Source of the DNA: a bacterium | Lineage (GTDB): Bacteria; Patescibacteriota; Minisyncoccia; Phycocordibacterales; Phycocordibacteraceae | Assembly: GCA_021784815.1 (NCBI GenBank) | Contig: JAJYHK010000016.1 | Location: forward strand, 1-51,984 | Reading direction: 5' to 3' | DNA length: 51,984 nucleotides | Part shown: in pieces, positions 1 through 8,025 of the stretch | How positions within the stretch are numbered: position 1 is the stretch's first letter | How the letters are laid out: the number at the start of each line of letters is the position of its first letter | The notes under the pieces: generated by a model | What the model saw: only the letters and a program-made list of their open reading frames with translations | Databases searched by the model: none | What the model was told of the DNA's origin: nothing | Made by a program: the position numbers and the translations under genes

Positions 1-1164
1 CTTCGCGTGCTCGAAGAACTCCACTACCATTGCCATCCCGGCGATAAATCTCGCTATATCGCTGATATACGTCAGGCGCTAATCCAAACCGGCCTTATCG
101 ATGAGCATGCGGTGCAACGAGAGTTGCGATTGAAGGCCGCCTTTAAGGAAACAAGATTCTATAAAACGGGGATCGTCTTTGCGAACGATCGGAAAAAACG
201 TAGCTATGACCATGTGCGCTCCTTCGACCAGCTGGGCGTAAAACGCAAGAACGTGAGCCATGCCGTGTTTTCCGGTTCAGGTATGGAGGAGGGCGTTTTT
301 TCGGATAAGCAGCTGCTCAAGGTGACGATTGCTGCGGATGCCAAAGATATAAAGGTTGTCGATATTGAAGCGCACGTCGTACGGGCGGCCCTTGCTCGGA
401 ATGATTTCTTCTCTTTCTCCAATTTGAAGAATTACATCCCCGCCATCTCCTCTTTGGAAAGTTTCATCGCAGATCCAGGCTATATGGCTGGGCTCAGTAT
501 CACTTTCCGCGGCTCAGAACACGATCTCCGATCTTTAAACAACAGGACGAAATTCGCTGGGCTCGTCACGCTCCTTGCAGAGCTTGAGAAACAGATGACA
601 GAATTGCATACGGAATACGAGGGCACCGAGCAATTCGTGCCTCAACCCATTCGCGTCGTTTTTACGGATAAAAAAATCAAAGTGCGTATACCGAAAGAAG
701 AGTCTCGCGACGATGGGCGCCGGGCCTATCTCGAAGACAAGTCGTGGTACGTCTTTGATACGCAATACGGCACTAGTGAAGAAGAGGCCTTGGTCGATCT
801 GATAGGTCGATATGTAAGCGACCTAGAAAAAGAATTTCGTGAGGTCTACTTGGTCCGTAACGAGCAGCAACTTAAGATATATAACTTTTCTGACGGGCGT
901 GGATTTGAGCCGGATTACCTTCTTTTCCTTGTCGACAAGAAGGGCGAACACCGCACCTACCAACTTTTTATTGAGCCGAAAGGGCAGCATCTACGCGAGC
1001 ACGATCTTTGGAAAGATCAGTTCCTTGAAGAGATGCATGTTCGCTTCAAGGACAAGATATTTACGGGTGAGGCGAAAACCGGCTACCGCGTCATCGGAGT
1101 GCCATTCTATAACAGCGAGGATGAAAACCAGTTTGTAGAAAAAATGCTCGCGGCAATCGCCTGA
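1..1164 (+). CDS. Type III restriction enzyme Res subunit, C-terminal part (cut by window edge)
   Basis: The reading frame is open to the first base, so the gene starts upstream of the window; the ORF-track start at a GTG is only the first in-frame start-like codon. The last third holds a PD-(D/E)xK nuclease signature: FEPDYLLFL, then the IEPKG strand about 25 residues later, as in the C-terminal nuclease domain of type III Res proteins. The helicase motor would lie to the left. In type III systems Res works with a Mod methyltransferase; no classic Mod is adjacent, although two beta-class methyltransferases lie 4 kb downstream on the other strand. An IS256-type element sits 50 bases behind the stop. 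The family assignment is fairly good; whether the gene is intact cannot be seen. Confidence 0.72.
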   Translation, partial: LRVLEELHYHCHPGDKSRYIADIRQALIQTGLIDEHAVQRELRLKAAFKETRFYKTGIVFANDRKKRSYDHVRSFDQLGVKRKNVSHAVFSGSGMEEGVFSDKQLLKVTIAADAKDIKVVDIEAHVVRAALARNDFFSFSNLKNYIPAISSLESFIADPGYMAGLSITFRGSEHDLRSLNNRTKFAGLVTLLAELEKQMTELHTEYEGTEQFVPQPIRVVFTDKKIKVRIPKEESRDDGRRAYLEDKSWYVFDTQYGTSEEEALVDLIGRYVSDLEKEFREVYLVRNEQQLKIYNFSDGRGFEPDYLLFLVDKKGEHRTYQLFIEPKGQHLREHDLWKDQFLEEMHVRFKDKIFTGEAKTGYRVIGVPFYNSEDENQFVEKMLAAIA

Positions 1165-1181
1165 GTCGGCTTGTCGACTCC
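1163..1181 (+). terminator. Short hairpin behind the Res gene
   Basis: GAGTCG and CGACTC pair around a six-base loop and overlap the Res stop codon. No clear T-run follows, so it is only a weak terminator candidate. Confidence 0.3.
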
Positions 1182-1213
1182 AATTTCCCGCTTGATTCGG
1201 GTAGTTTTCCGAT

Positions 1214-2420
1214 CGGGCGCCCGCCCCCGGCCCTTAACCCTGAAATCACATGGAAAAGACCCTTACCTACGCCGAGTACCAGGCTCGGCTTGAAAATGTG
1301 CGCACTCCCGAGGACGCCGCCGCCCTTGCGGAGGAGTTGACCGCCTCCGCGCTCGCCGCCATCCCGAAGGCCGAGCCGGAGGAGGAAGCTACGACCCCGA
1401 AGGCGAAGTACAAGCGCCGTCTCGGCATCCCCGCAATCGATAAGGACGATCTTGCCTTCGAGCCGTGGTACGACGTGGTTGCGAATGACAACGAGGCGAT
1501 GGTCATCTCGCTCTACGCCAAAGGCCTCACCACCCGCGACATCTCGCGGTATATGAAGGCGCACCACGGACTCGACATCTCCCAGCCCGCTGTATCGGCG
1601 ACCACGGACAAGGTGTTCCCGCTCGTGAAGGAATGGCAGAGCCGATCTCTCGCCGCAATGTATCCGATCCTCTATCTCGACGGCATTCACTTCAAGGTGC
1701 GCGACGCCGGGAAAATTGCCTCAAAGGTCGCGTATATTGCGCTCGGCATCAACCCGTACGGCGTCAAGGAAGTGCTCGGCATCTGGGTGACCGATACTGA
1801 GGGTGCGAAGTATTGGATGCACGTCCTGAATGACATAAAGAATCGTGGTGTCGACGACATTCTGATTGCGTGCGTTGACGGCCTCAAAGGATTCCCCGAG
1901 GCGATTAAGACCGTGTATCCGAACGCGGACGTGCAAGTGTGCATCGCGCACCAGATCCGGAATACGATGAAGTTCCTACCGTTCCATCATCGCGAGGCCT
2001 TCTGCAAAGACCTCAAGAACGTGTACACGGCGGCGAGCGCCGATGCCGGGCGCGAAGCGCTTGAGGAGGTGAAAGAGAAATGGCCGCAGTACCGGCCATA
2101 CCTCCGCAGTTGGGAAGATCGGTGGCCCGAGCTCGCCACGTTCTTCGAATATCCCGCACCAGTTCGCCGTATGATCTACACGACGAACATGATCGAGAAC
2201 TTGAATCGCCAGTTCAGGAAAGTCACCAAAACGACCAACGTGTTCCCGCACGATGATTCGCTCGTGAAGCTTCTGTGGCTCGCGCAGACTGACTTCTCGA
2301 ATGTGCGCTCCGTAGCTCTCCGCAACTGGAGCGAAATCATGGCGCAGCTTTCTGTCCTCTTTGAGGATCGCGTGCGCTTCTAGGTAGCACCTATTAACCA
2401 ACGGCCGGGCAGGGCGCCCG
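1214..2420 (+). mobile_element. IS256-family insertion sequence
   Basis: An intact IS256-type transposase is bracketed by imperfect inverted repeats: CGGGCGCCCGCCCCCGGCC on the left (1214-1232) and GGCCGGGCAGGGCGCCCG on the right (2403-2420). The two differ by a one-base gap and two substitutions. I see no matching 8-9 base target duplication outside these ends, so the borders are approximate or the insertion is old. Confidence 0.6.
1250..2383 (+). CDS. IS256-family transposase (DDE type)
   Basis: The 377-residue protein has the mutator/IS256 order: an N-terminal helix-turn-helix part (GLTTRDISRYM), a first Asp in LDGIHFKVR, a second Asp in CVDGLKGFPEAI followed by the CIAHQIRN segment, and the catalytic Glu in TTNMIENLNRQFRK. 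All three DDE residues are present and the length is normal for the family, so the enzyme may be active. It catalyses cut-and-paste or copy-out transposition of the surrounding element. The ATG is chosen because it lies just inside the left inverted repeat. It sits between the Res fragment and an XRE regulator, which suggests the element landed in a restriction locus. Confidence 0.93.
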   Translation: MEKTLTYAEYQARLENVRTPEDAAALAEELTASALAAIPKAEPEEEATTPKAKYKRRLGIPAIDKDDLAFEPWYDVVANDNEAMVISLYAKGLTTRDISRYMKAHHGLDISQPAVSATTDKVFPLVKEWQSRSLAAMYPILYLDGIHFKVRDAGKIASKVAYIALGINPYGVKEVLGIWVTDTEGAKYWMHVLNDIKNRGVDDILIACVDGLKGFPEAIKTVYPNADVQVCIAHQIRNTMKFLPFHHREAFCKDLKNVYTAASADAGREALEEVKEKWPQYRPYLRSWEDRWPELATFFEYPAPVRRMIYTTNMIENLNRQFRKVTKTTNVFPHDDSLVKLLWLAQTDFSNVRSVALRNWSEIMAQLSVLFEDRVRF

Positions 2421-2448
2421 CCGAACGCCGCCGAGAGCGGCGTTCGGC
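2420..2448. terminator. Strong hairpin between convergent transposase and XRE genes
   Basis: A perfect 12-bp stem, GCCGAACGCCGC with GCGGCGTTCGGC, encloses a five-base loop. It lies between two convergent genes and could end transcription from both sides, although no long T-run is visible. Confidence 0.5.
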
Positions 2449-2454
2449 TTGACC

Positions 2455-2673
2455 CTATAGGAAGTACTCGACTTTCTTTCCGTACAGCTTCGCGAAACGC
2501 TTCAGCTCGACGATGTCTACGCGCTGTTGCCCGCTTTCAATGTTCGATATGTGCGACTGCGGCCGCCCGATCTTTTTCGCGACTTCCGTTTGGGTAAGTC
2601 CCGCCTCGAGGCGCGCCTTCCTAAGACGTTCGACGAATATCGCATATTCCTTGGTATGGATGCTCTTCGCCAT
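2455..2673 (-). CDS. XRE-family helix-turn-helix regulator
   Basis: A 72-residue single-domain protein of the Cro/C1 type. The HTH is clear: LTQTEVAKKIGRPQSHISNIE with the ESGQQRVDIVELKRFAKLYG tail. Proteins of this size next to restriction genes often act as C-proteins that time restriction and methylation, and that role is an inference here. It points toward the IS element and away from the membrane-protein gene at 2842. No operator repeat was found with confidence. Confidence 0.88.
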   Translation of the reverse strand: MAKSIHTKEYAIFVERLRKARLEAGLTQTEVAKKIGRPQSHISNIESGQQRVDIVELKRFAKLYGKKVEYFL

Positions 2674-2841
2674 ACCGATAAGCGTCTATCCGAAAACTCA
2701 ATATCCAAACTTTAGATACTTATGCTACGATTCCGGTATCTGTCACCCTGTCGACAACCCCCTTCGCAAGGTCGGGGAATAAGCTAGGGTGCAGGGCACC
2801 TTGGCCCATGCCAGGGCTTACCCGATCACCCAGATACGTCC

Positions 2842-3459
2842 ATGAAAACCCTAACGACAGATGCAATCCCGGAAGCGCCGACGCCCGAGAAATATTCATT
2901 CGGCACGACATGGGGGTGGCAAGCCTCCGGCCCCATGTTCATCGGACTCGTTTCCGCGTACTACCTCGTCCTTAATCTTTGGGCCGTATTTGTGAGCAAG
3001 GATGGCGAGCAGTTCAATTGGGTGTTACTGACGATCCTCTTAGTCCTACTTGTATGGGCCAGCCAGATAACCAAAATCGAAAAGGGGTGGAGCCTTGCTC
3101 TCAAGGCTAAATGGGTCAAATGGGACTCCATTAAATGGAAAGAGGAGGAAGCGAAACGTACGCTCAACCCGGACGTATACGAAAGCGATCGCGCCTATAC
3201 GAATTCGGCGTCCACTTTCTACTTCTACCAAGCCTCCCGCGTCCTTTCCGTTCTCGTGACGCTCGGGGGAGGCGCGGTGCTCGCGGTGGTCCTATGGAAC
3301 GGCGCTTCCAACTTCCTGAACGGTAACTCTCCCGCGATGAACGTGCTACTTCTCCTGCTGGCCGTGATCGCATGGCAGCTCGTACGGATCAGCGCGATCA
3401 TGTCCTCGAGAAAAAGCGCGAGCGCGGACGATTTCCTCTCTGAGCTCGGGAAGAAGTAA
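2842..3459 (+). CDS. Unknown four-helix membrane protein
   Basis: I do not recognise the family. The 205-residue product has four hydrophobic stretches, near residues 30-50, 60-80, 133-155 and 165-187, as two hairpins separated by a charged soluble loop (KWVKWDSIKWKEEEAKR). The C-terminus is charged (SRKSASADDFLSELGKK) and probably cytoplasmic. It is the only rightward gene between the XRE gene and the leftward methyltransferase operon, so it may belong to the accessory island. Function unknown. Confidence 0.7.
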   Translation: MKTLTTDAIPEAPTPEKYSFGTTWGWQASGPMFIGLVSAYYLVLNLWAVFVSKDGEQFNWVLLTILLVLLVWASQITKIEKGWSLALKAKWVKWDSIKWKEEEAKRTLNPDVYESDRAYTNSASTFYFYQASRVLSVLVTLGGGAVLAVVLWNGASNFLNGNSPAMNVLLLLLAVIAWQLVRISAIMSSRKSASADDFLSELGKK

Positions 3460-3475
3460 GTATTGCACCGTTTGA

Positions 3476-4204
3476 TCAGAAGTTCTCGAAGATTTCTTTG
3501 AGCTTCTGCAGATGCTTGGTTTTCAGCACCTCGTCCGGCTTGATAGCGTCTCGGTCGATGTAGAGGGACGGATCGATCTTGAGCGAGGAATGCGCCAATG
3601 GAACATCCTCGTGCCCGAAGCACTTCCGCGCGGCGTCGAGCGCTTCGTTGTGCCACCGAATATGACCGTCGAGGGACGAGAAGAACTTGGCGTAGTGGAA
3701 GCCGAAATCGATTTCGCACCTGGCAGAGAGCTTTATGGTCGCTTCTCTGAGGGCGAGAAGTTTCCCATACGCTTCGACGAACCATTCGATCGATTCCTGG
3801 AATCTTTTCTCCGTCTCCATGTCCCTAAAGACGAGTCGGTGGTTCCGCTCCTCAAACGGAGAAAGACTCTCCACGGAGAGGTCGCAATACGCCGGGTATC
3901 TCATGAACTCTATAAGGACTGGACACGCTCGCAGATGCGCAATCTGCGCATCGTTAAAGAGCATCTCGCCCTCAATCCCCATGATGCCCGCCTGTCGCGC
4001 ACCTTCAACCAAGGTATTCCACTCGCGTCTGCTTTCGGTGTCATTCTTGGATGGTTTCCAGTTCTGAAGCGCTTCCTTGTACGCGGCCGTAAGAGGCTCC
4101 TTGCCAGTTCGGTACGCCTCGATATCGTTTTTAATAAGGAGGAGAAACCGCTCGCGAGCGGTGAGGTTGCTTCGGCTGATGAGATGGTTTAGTTTCTTGT
4201 CCAT
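3476..4204 (-). CDS. Unknown 242-residue cytoplasmic protein, last gene of methyltransferase operon
   Basis: No family recognised. The product is soluble and mostly helical by composition, with no signal peptide. Two cysteines (RACPVL and YCDLS) and a His-rich segment near GFHYAKFF/GHIRWHNEAL are visible, but no known motif. It starts two bases behind the stop of the 67-residue gene upstream, so it is translated as the last member of the operon that begins with the ParB-methyltransferase. Its position suggests a role in the same phage-like or restriction module, for example modification control, but nothing in the sequence proves this. Confidence 0.7.
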   Translation of the reverse strand: MDKKLNHLISRSNLTARERFLLLIKNDIEAYRTGKEPLTAAYKEALQNWKPSKNDTESRREWNTLVEGARQAGIMGIEGEMLFNDAQIAHLRACPVLIEFMRYPAYCDLSVESLSPFEERNHRLVFRDMETEKRFQESIEWFVEAYGKLLALREATIKLSARCEIDFGFHYAKFFSSLDGHIRWHNEALDAARKCFGHEDVPLAHSSLKIDPSLYIDRDAIKPDEVLKTKHLQKLKEIFENF

Positions 4205-4206
4205 GG

Positions 4207-4410
4207 TTATTTCCGTTTCTTAAGCACTTCCTCGAGGAACTCGATCCGTTCCTTGAGATCGACCACCTCGATTGTCCGCGCGAGGGCGAGTGCGAGACGT
4301 GACATCACAATCGCCCGCCGCAGAGTCGTGCGGCGCTCTTTCACTTCGGTAAGGGTGTCCGAGAGGATCAGAGCGGCTTCTTCTGCACTCATGTATTTCT
4401 TGTCCGTCAT
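4207..4410 (-). CDS. Small helical protein, unknown
   Basis: A 67-residue product of charged helices (SAEEAALILSDTLTEVKERR and DLKERIEFLEEVLKKRK) that could form a short coiled coil. The gene is packed between two others with gaps of 2 and 3 bases, which supports it as real. Small coiled-coil proteins next to terminase-like genes are common in phage modules; no function is assigned. Confidence 0.6.
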   Translation of the reverse strand: MTDKKYMSAEEAALILSDTLTEVKERRTTLRRAIVMSRLALALARTIEVVDLKERIEFLEEVLKKRK

Positions 4411-4413
4411 ACG

Positions 4414-4803
4414 TCACATGCCTTCGACGATCTCCATCCACATCCGAGTCTCGGCCGCCTTGCCGGTCTTCGTGACCTCGCGATAGAGGGCGGCGACCAC
4501 GTTCGGCGTGAGCTTCTTGGCCCAGCGGCTGACGCCCTGCATGAGGCCGCCCTGCTCGTCGATGCGTTTGTTCCAGTCGGTGAGGGTGCCGAGGTCTTTG
4601 ATACCGAAACGTTTGGCGAACTCGCTCTGGGTCCGAATCTCAAGCAAGGACATTGCGACCTCGTCGTCGATGCCGAACTTCTCGACAACGTGGCGCGGCT
4701 GGCCGCGCAGGATAGACGGCATAGAACGCCACATGAGGTATGCCTCATATTCTTGCTTCTTATACACGGAGAGCTCCGGGTGTTCATAGGTGGCATCGTC
4801 CAT
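4414..4803 (-). CDS. HTH protein resembling a phage terminase small subunit (phBC6A51-type)
   Basis: The ORF track runs further upstream, but that part overlaps the methyltransferase gene in another frame; the ATG at 4803 (MDDATYEHPELSVY) is preferred and leaves a 7-base gap. The 129-residue protein contains an HTH with an unusual long turn: TQSEFAKRFGIKDLGTLTDWN. This type of HTH occurs in phage small terminase-like proteins and insertion-element proteins. It is directly downstream of two methyltransferases, an order also seen in phage genomes. A DNA-recognition role is likely; the terminase function is a guess because no large subunit is in view. Confidence 0.6.
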   Translation of the reverse strand: MDDATYEHPELSVYKKQEYEAYLMWRSMPSILRGQPRHVVEKFGIDDEVAMSLLEIRTQSEFAKRFGIKDLGTLTDWNKRIDEQGGLMQGVSRWAKKLTPNVVAALYREVTKTGKAAETRMWMEIVEGM

Positions 4804-4810
4804 AGGCGGT

Positions 4811-5569
4811 TCATAGCACTTTCTCGGCTTTCTCTCCGGTGAGCTTCTCCCAGCGAGCAATAATCGCCTCGCAGTATGCCTCCTCAAGCTCAAGCGCATA
4901 GCAGGAGCGGCCGAGATGCTCGCAGGCGATAAGGGTCGAGCCCGAGCCCGCGAAGGGATCGAGTACGATGTCATTCGGTCTCGTGCTGTGGTAGAGGAGA
5001 CGGCGCAGGAGGGCGGGCGGCTTCATCGTTGGGTGGAGGGCGTTCTTCCGGGGCTTCGGATAGAAGAGCGCGGTCTTGTCTCGGGAACCGTAGAAGGCAT
5101 GGGTGCCGTGCCATCCGTACACGATAAGTTCATGCTGGGGGTGGTAGTCTTTACGGCCAACCACGAAGCGATCCTTGAGCCAGATGAGGAGGCCGGACTT
5201 CGTATATCCGGTGTCGTGAAGCGCGTTCAGGAGCTCGCGGAGCTTGGTGTCGCCGTTGAAGATGTAGAAGGCGTTCTTGGGAGCGAGGAAGGGCTTGGCG
5301 GCGGAAAGCCAGTCCTGGGAGAAGCGGTGGTAGTCGTCCGCGCCACTGTCGCCCTTGATCGGGATGAACTTCTGCGTGCCACCCTGGTTGATGGCGTCGA
5401 GGAACTCGCGCTTGCCGTCGACGTAGTCGACGCCATACGGAGGGTCAGTGAGAACGAGTGTTGCCTTATCGCTCCCGAAGAGCCGCTCGAGGTCTTCTCT
5501 CTTTGTCGCATCTCCCTGGAGGAGACGGTGGCGACCGAGCCGCCAGAGATTAGGTGAGTTTTTTGGCAT
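4811..5569 (-). CDS. Beta-class DNA adenine/cytosine-N4 methyltransferase
   Basis: The 252-residue enzyme has catalytic motif IV (LTDPPYGVDY, residues 42-45) before the AdoMet-binding motif I (LDPFAGSGSTL, around 206-210), the beta-class order. DPPY fits N6-adenine or N4-cytosine methylation. The protein starts at the same point as the methylase half of the next upstream gene (LWRLGRHRLLQGD compared with IYQLGDHRLMCES), so it looks like a paralogue that lacks the ParB domain. Its start overlaps the end of the ParB-methyltransferase by 20 bases, which points to translational coupling. The pair may modify different strands or sites. Confidence 0.9.
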   Translation of the reverse strand: MPKNSPNLWRLGRHRLLQGDATKREDLERLFGSDKATLVLTDPPYGVDYVDGKREFLDAINQGGTQKFIPIKGDSGADDYHRFSQDWLSAAKPFLAPKNAFYIFNGDTKLRELLNALHDTGYTKSGLLIWLKDRFVVGRKDYHPQHELIVYGWHGTHAFYGSRDKTALFYPKPRKNALHPTMKPPALLRRLLYHSTRPNDIVLDPFAGSGSTLIACEHLGRSCYALELEEAYCEAIIARWEKLTGEKAEKVL

Positions 5570-6911
5570 GGTCGTTCGTGTAATGCTCCCAGCGCTTCAC
5601 GATGACGTCGCAGAAGGTAGGATCGATTTCCATGAGATACGCCTTGCGCTTCAGCTGTTCGGCGGCGATGAGCGTTGAGCCGCTCCCGCCAAAGAGATCG
5701 AGCACCACGTCGCCCGGCGCGGAGCAACGCTTCAGGGGCTTCTCGGCGAGGGTCACTGGCTTTTGCGTCGGGTGCTCGTATTCGCGGGTATTGTCCCGCT
5801 TCACTAGCCAGAGCTGCACGATGCTCATGAGGTCGTCGTATATGCCTTGCGAATTCACGTCCTGGTTCAGGATCTCGCTCAGATTCTTGATGACGTCATT
5901 GACCGGCGGGCTCCCGCGCGTGCCGTACACGCATGTCTCGATGACCTTGTTGAACGCGACCTGGGGCGTCGGGTCGAAGTTGTTCTTCACCCAGAGACAG
6001 AGACGGCGGTTGGTGACGCCGAGCTTTTCATAGAGCGTTTGAAGCATCCAGACGTACCGCTCGTCAGACCAGTAGAAGACGTGGGCGTCGGGATGCGCGG
6101 AGGCAAGTGCGTTTTTAAGCGAGGCCTCCAAGAATGCGCCATATTCAGCGTCTTTCTTTTTGTCGTGCACGTATTTGTCCGGCGTGTACTTGCCGTTCGT
6201 GCCGATGCCGGTGCGGTAGTCGAGACCGATGTTGTACGGAGGATCGCAGTACACCGTGCGGGCTTTCGCGCCGTTCATGAGTTTCTCGATCTCTCCTGCA
6301 TCGAGCGCGCTCTCGCACATAAGGCGATGATCGCCGAGCTGGTATATGTCGCCCCGCTTCGTCTCCGGCGTCGTGATTTTCGTGAGCTCAGCAGGAACGT
6401 TGAAATCGTCGTCCACGACCGTGAGTACGTCGTCGAAGAACCCGTTCAGCTCGTCTGGCGTGAAGCCCACGTCGAGAAGCATGCCGGTATCAAAGAGCTT
6501 CAAGAGCTCCTCGTCCCAGCGACCCTGATTTTTGTTGAGGCGAAGGTTCAATTCCTTCTCACGCTCAATGTCGGGGAGGTTGACGTACACCACCGGAATT
6601 TTGGTCAAGCCCATGGACGCCGCGACTTTGAGCCGAAGATGCCCACCAATGACGATGTTCCTGCGTTTCGCTGCTCCGTTGACTATGATCGGGTCGCAGA
6701 AGCCGAAGCGTTCAATGCTCGTGCGTACGTCGGCGAGAATATTCTCGTCCCATTTGCGCGGATTGTAGGCGCTCAGTTTGAGCGCCCCGACGCTAACTTG
6801 TTCTATCTTGAGATTCTCTGGCGCGACGCGACTGGAAGCTCGGCGAGCCTCGTTTCTTCCCCGTGCGCGTCGACCTTTCGGCTCAGCGTGAGCCGCAGTC
6901 GAGTTTGCCAT
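5550..6911 (-). CDS. ParB-domain/DNA methyltransferase fusion protein
   Basis: After a basic N-terminal tail rich in Arg, residues 35-115 form a ParB/Srx-like domain (ALKLSAYNPRKWDE, IVIGGHLRLKVA). A beta-class methylase domain follows, with DPPY at 223-226 and FGGSGS at about 407. Such fusions are typical of phages, prophages and mobile islands, where the ParB part is thought to help DNA binding. It is the first gene of a leftward operon with a second methylase and an HTH protein. No strong ribosome-binding site precedes the ATG. Target sequence unknown. Confidence 0.9.
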   Translation of the reverse strand: MANSTAAHAEPKGRRARGRNEARRASSRVAPENLKIEQVSVGALKLSAYNPRKWDENILADVRTSIERFGFCDPIIVNGAAKRRNIVIGGHLRLKVAASMGLTKIPVVYVNLPDIEREKELNLRLNKNQGRWDEELLKLFDTGMLLDVGFTPDELNGFFDDVLTVVDDDFNVPAELTKITTPETKRGDIYQLGDHRLMCESALDAGEIEKLMNGAKARTVYCDPPYNIGLDYRTGIGTNGKYTPDKYVHDKKKDAEYGAFLEASLKNALASAHPDAHVFYWSDERYVWMLQTLYEKLGVTNRRLCLWVKNNFDPTPQVAFNKVIETCVYGTRGSPPVNDVIKNLSEILNQDVNSQGIYDDLMSIVQLWLVKRDNTREYEHPTQKPVTLAEKPLKRCSAPGDVVLDLFGGSGSTLIAAEQLKRKAYLMEIDPTFCDVIVKRWEHYTNDHAKKLT

Positions 6912-7370
6912 AACGAAAAAGCAAGCTGGTAACTTTAATGCCTGCTCTTCAGTTGGCGCCCCGGAGAAATCGCCCCCTCATGTGTCGCGCCCACCTCCTC
7001 TTCGGTCGATATAGCCCGCCGCCGGCTCTGCGTTCTCAGGTATCAACAGTATATATCTGAACACAAACCCGTTCAGATAGTCGTGTGCATAACTTAACCG
7101 TGGAGGAACGCGCTTGACGCGGCTACACGTCTGAAATGCCAAAATAATCACGCTACGATAATTACCGATAGTCAATGTCTTCGGGACATGTGGCCAGCAT
7201 ATACCACGATACTTTTGTGCGGGGAGTGATATTGCTTGCATGTCGCCAATCCTTCTAAAGAGCCGGAATTTTGGCATTGTTTGGCATTTCAACCCCCGAC
7301 CGAGCGGGGTCGATCTGATATGGTGAAAGTCGCCAAAAGGTCCTTGAACTGTCTCGCACTACAAGGTTCG

Positions 7371-7389
7371 AGACCGAGCCGGGGCACAG
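7371..7389 (+). repeat. 19-bp direct repeat, copy 1
   Basis: AGACCGAGCCGGGGCACAG occurs here and identically at 7731-7749, 360 bases apart. The second copy sits exactly at the broken end of the recombinase remnant, so the pair may be recombination or deletion borders. Confidence 0.7.
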
Positions 7390-7547
7390 CAGTCAGCAGC
7401 CTTATTTTAGACCGTGGGAGTTCGTTTTGGTTCGGTTCCGCGCGTCTACCAGGGGTGGGCGACCGTGGCGGGTTCGATTCCTGGAAAGAGCACAGCAGTC
7501 AGCAGCCCTATTTGAGACCGCCCGGCCTCGAATTTGGTGCGGTACCG
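7384..7547 (+). repeat. Diverged tandem repeat pair, 106-base period
   Basis: Copy 1 (7384-7440) and copy 2 (7490-7547) share an exact 18-base core, GCACAGCAGTCAGCAGCC, then TATTT, AGACCG and a diverged TCG-TTTGGT-CGGT-CCG tail. The first copy overlaps the 19-bp direct repeat. The unit is not coding in any convincing frame. Confidence 0.6.
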
Positions 7548-7562
7548 TTCGGGGTGTTTGCG

Positions 7563-7594
7563 GCAGAAAGCGCGATTTCGGTCGCGCTTTCTGC
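7563..7594. terminator. Perfect hairpin behind the recombinase remnant
   Basis: GCAGAAAGCGCGA and TCGCGCTTTCTGC form a 13-bp stem with a six-base loop, two bases downstream of the remnant's stop codon on the minus strand. It fits a terminator retained from the original gene. Confidence 0.55.
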
Positions 7595-7595
7595 G

Positions 7596-7730
7596 TTAGT
7601 TCTCGAGCGCGATCTTCCGCTCCTTGAGCACGATCCTGCCCTTGAGGTGCGAGAGGAGCTCTCGCTTCTCGGGCAAGGTGCCGTTCTCAAGCAGGTACTT
7701 TGCGTACCGTCCCTTGCACGGCACGGTCGC
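7596..7730 (-). pseudogene. C-terminal remnant of a serine recombinase
   Basis: About 40 codons on the minus strand read YAKYLLENGTLPEKRELLSH and continue to a KGRIVLKERK tail and a stop. This matches the usual end of resolvase/invertase-family serine recombinases, where a segment with EEKRE, then LGSN-LKD, closes the protein. The similarity stops at the AGACCGAGCCGGGGCACAG repeat; beyond it the ORF continues with a composition unlike a recombinase. The catalytic domain is absent. The likely story is deletion or excision between repeats, leaving a scar. The family call rests on a short match. Confidence 0.45.
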
Positions 7731-7749
7731 AGACCGAGCCGGGGCACAG
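7731..7749 (+). repeat. 19-bp direct repeat, copy 2
   Basis: Identical to 7371-7389. It marks the upstream edge of the recombinase remnant. Confidence 0.7.
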
Positions 7750-8025
7750 AGTGAGGGAAAGCTATAACAGCATAGAGCCGGTATAGTTTTGATGAGCGAA
7801 GGTCCTCGGTATGTCCGCATACTGGGGCGCGCGATACGAGACAATATAAGATAAGAGATTGTATCGCTGTTGATCCCAACGCGGTTACGCGACGTACTTC
7901 CTCAGGACGATCGAATCCGCCCATATCCCAACCGCACGTTTCGCGAGGCAAGGGGATACCTCATGCCGTAAAAAGGTGTATGATGCGCGCAGTCCACCAG
8001 CAACGTTTTCTGCAAAGGAGGCATC

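Larger units (their letters stand above)
6912..7562. other. Gene-poor stretch between methyltransferase operon and recombinase remnant
   Basis: No convincing gene is seen over about 650 bases. The short ORFs here have no recognisable protein features. The stretch contains an inverted repeat (GAAATGCCAAA near 7133 with TTTGGCATTTC near 7281), a GC hairpin (CCCCGACCGAGCGGGG near 7303) and two copies of a roughly 57-base repeat. It probably holds the leftward operon promoter and old mobile-element ends. Confidence 0.5.

Noticed and set aside
5847-6932. 361-residue plus-strand ORF
   Set aside because: Antisense shadow of the ParB-methyltransferase.
6930-6985. Ten-codon upstream frame with a strong GAGGAGGT before the ParB-methyltransferase
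   Set aside because: Too short to separate from chance; it could be a leader peptide but nothing else supports it.
7467-7485. T-arm-like GCGGGTTCGATTCCTGG
   Set aside because: The stem has a mismatch, and no acceptor, D or anticodon arm can be built around it, so it is not called as a tRNA.
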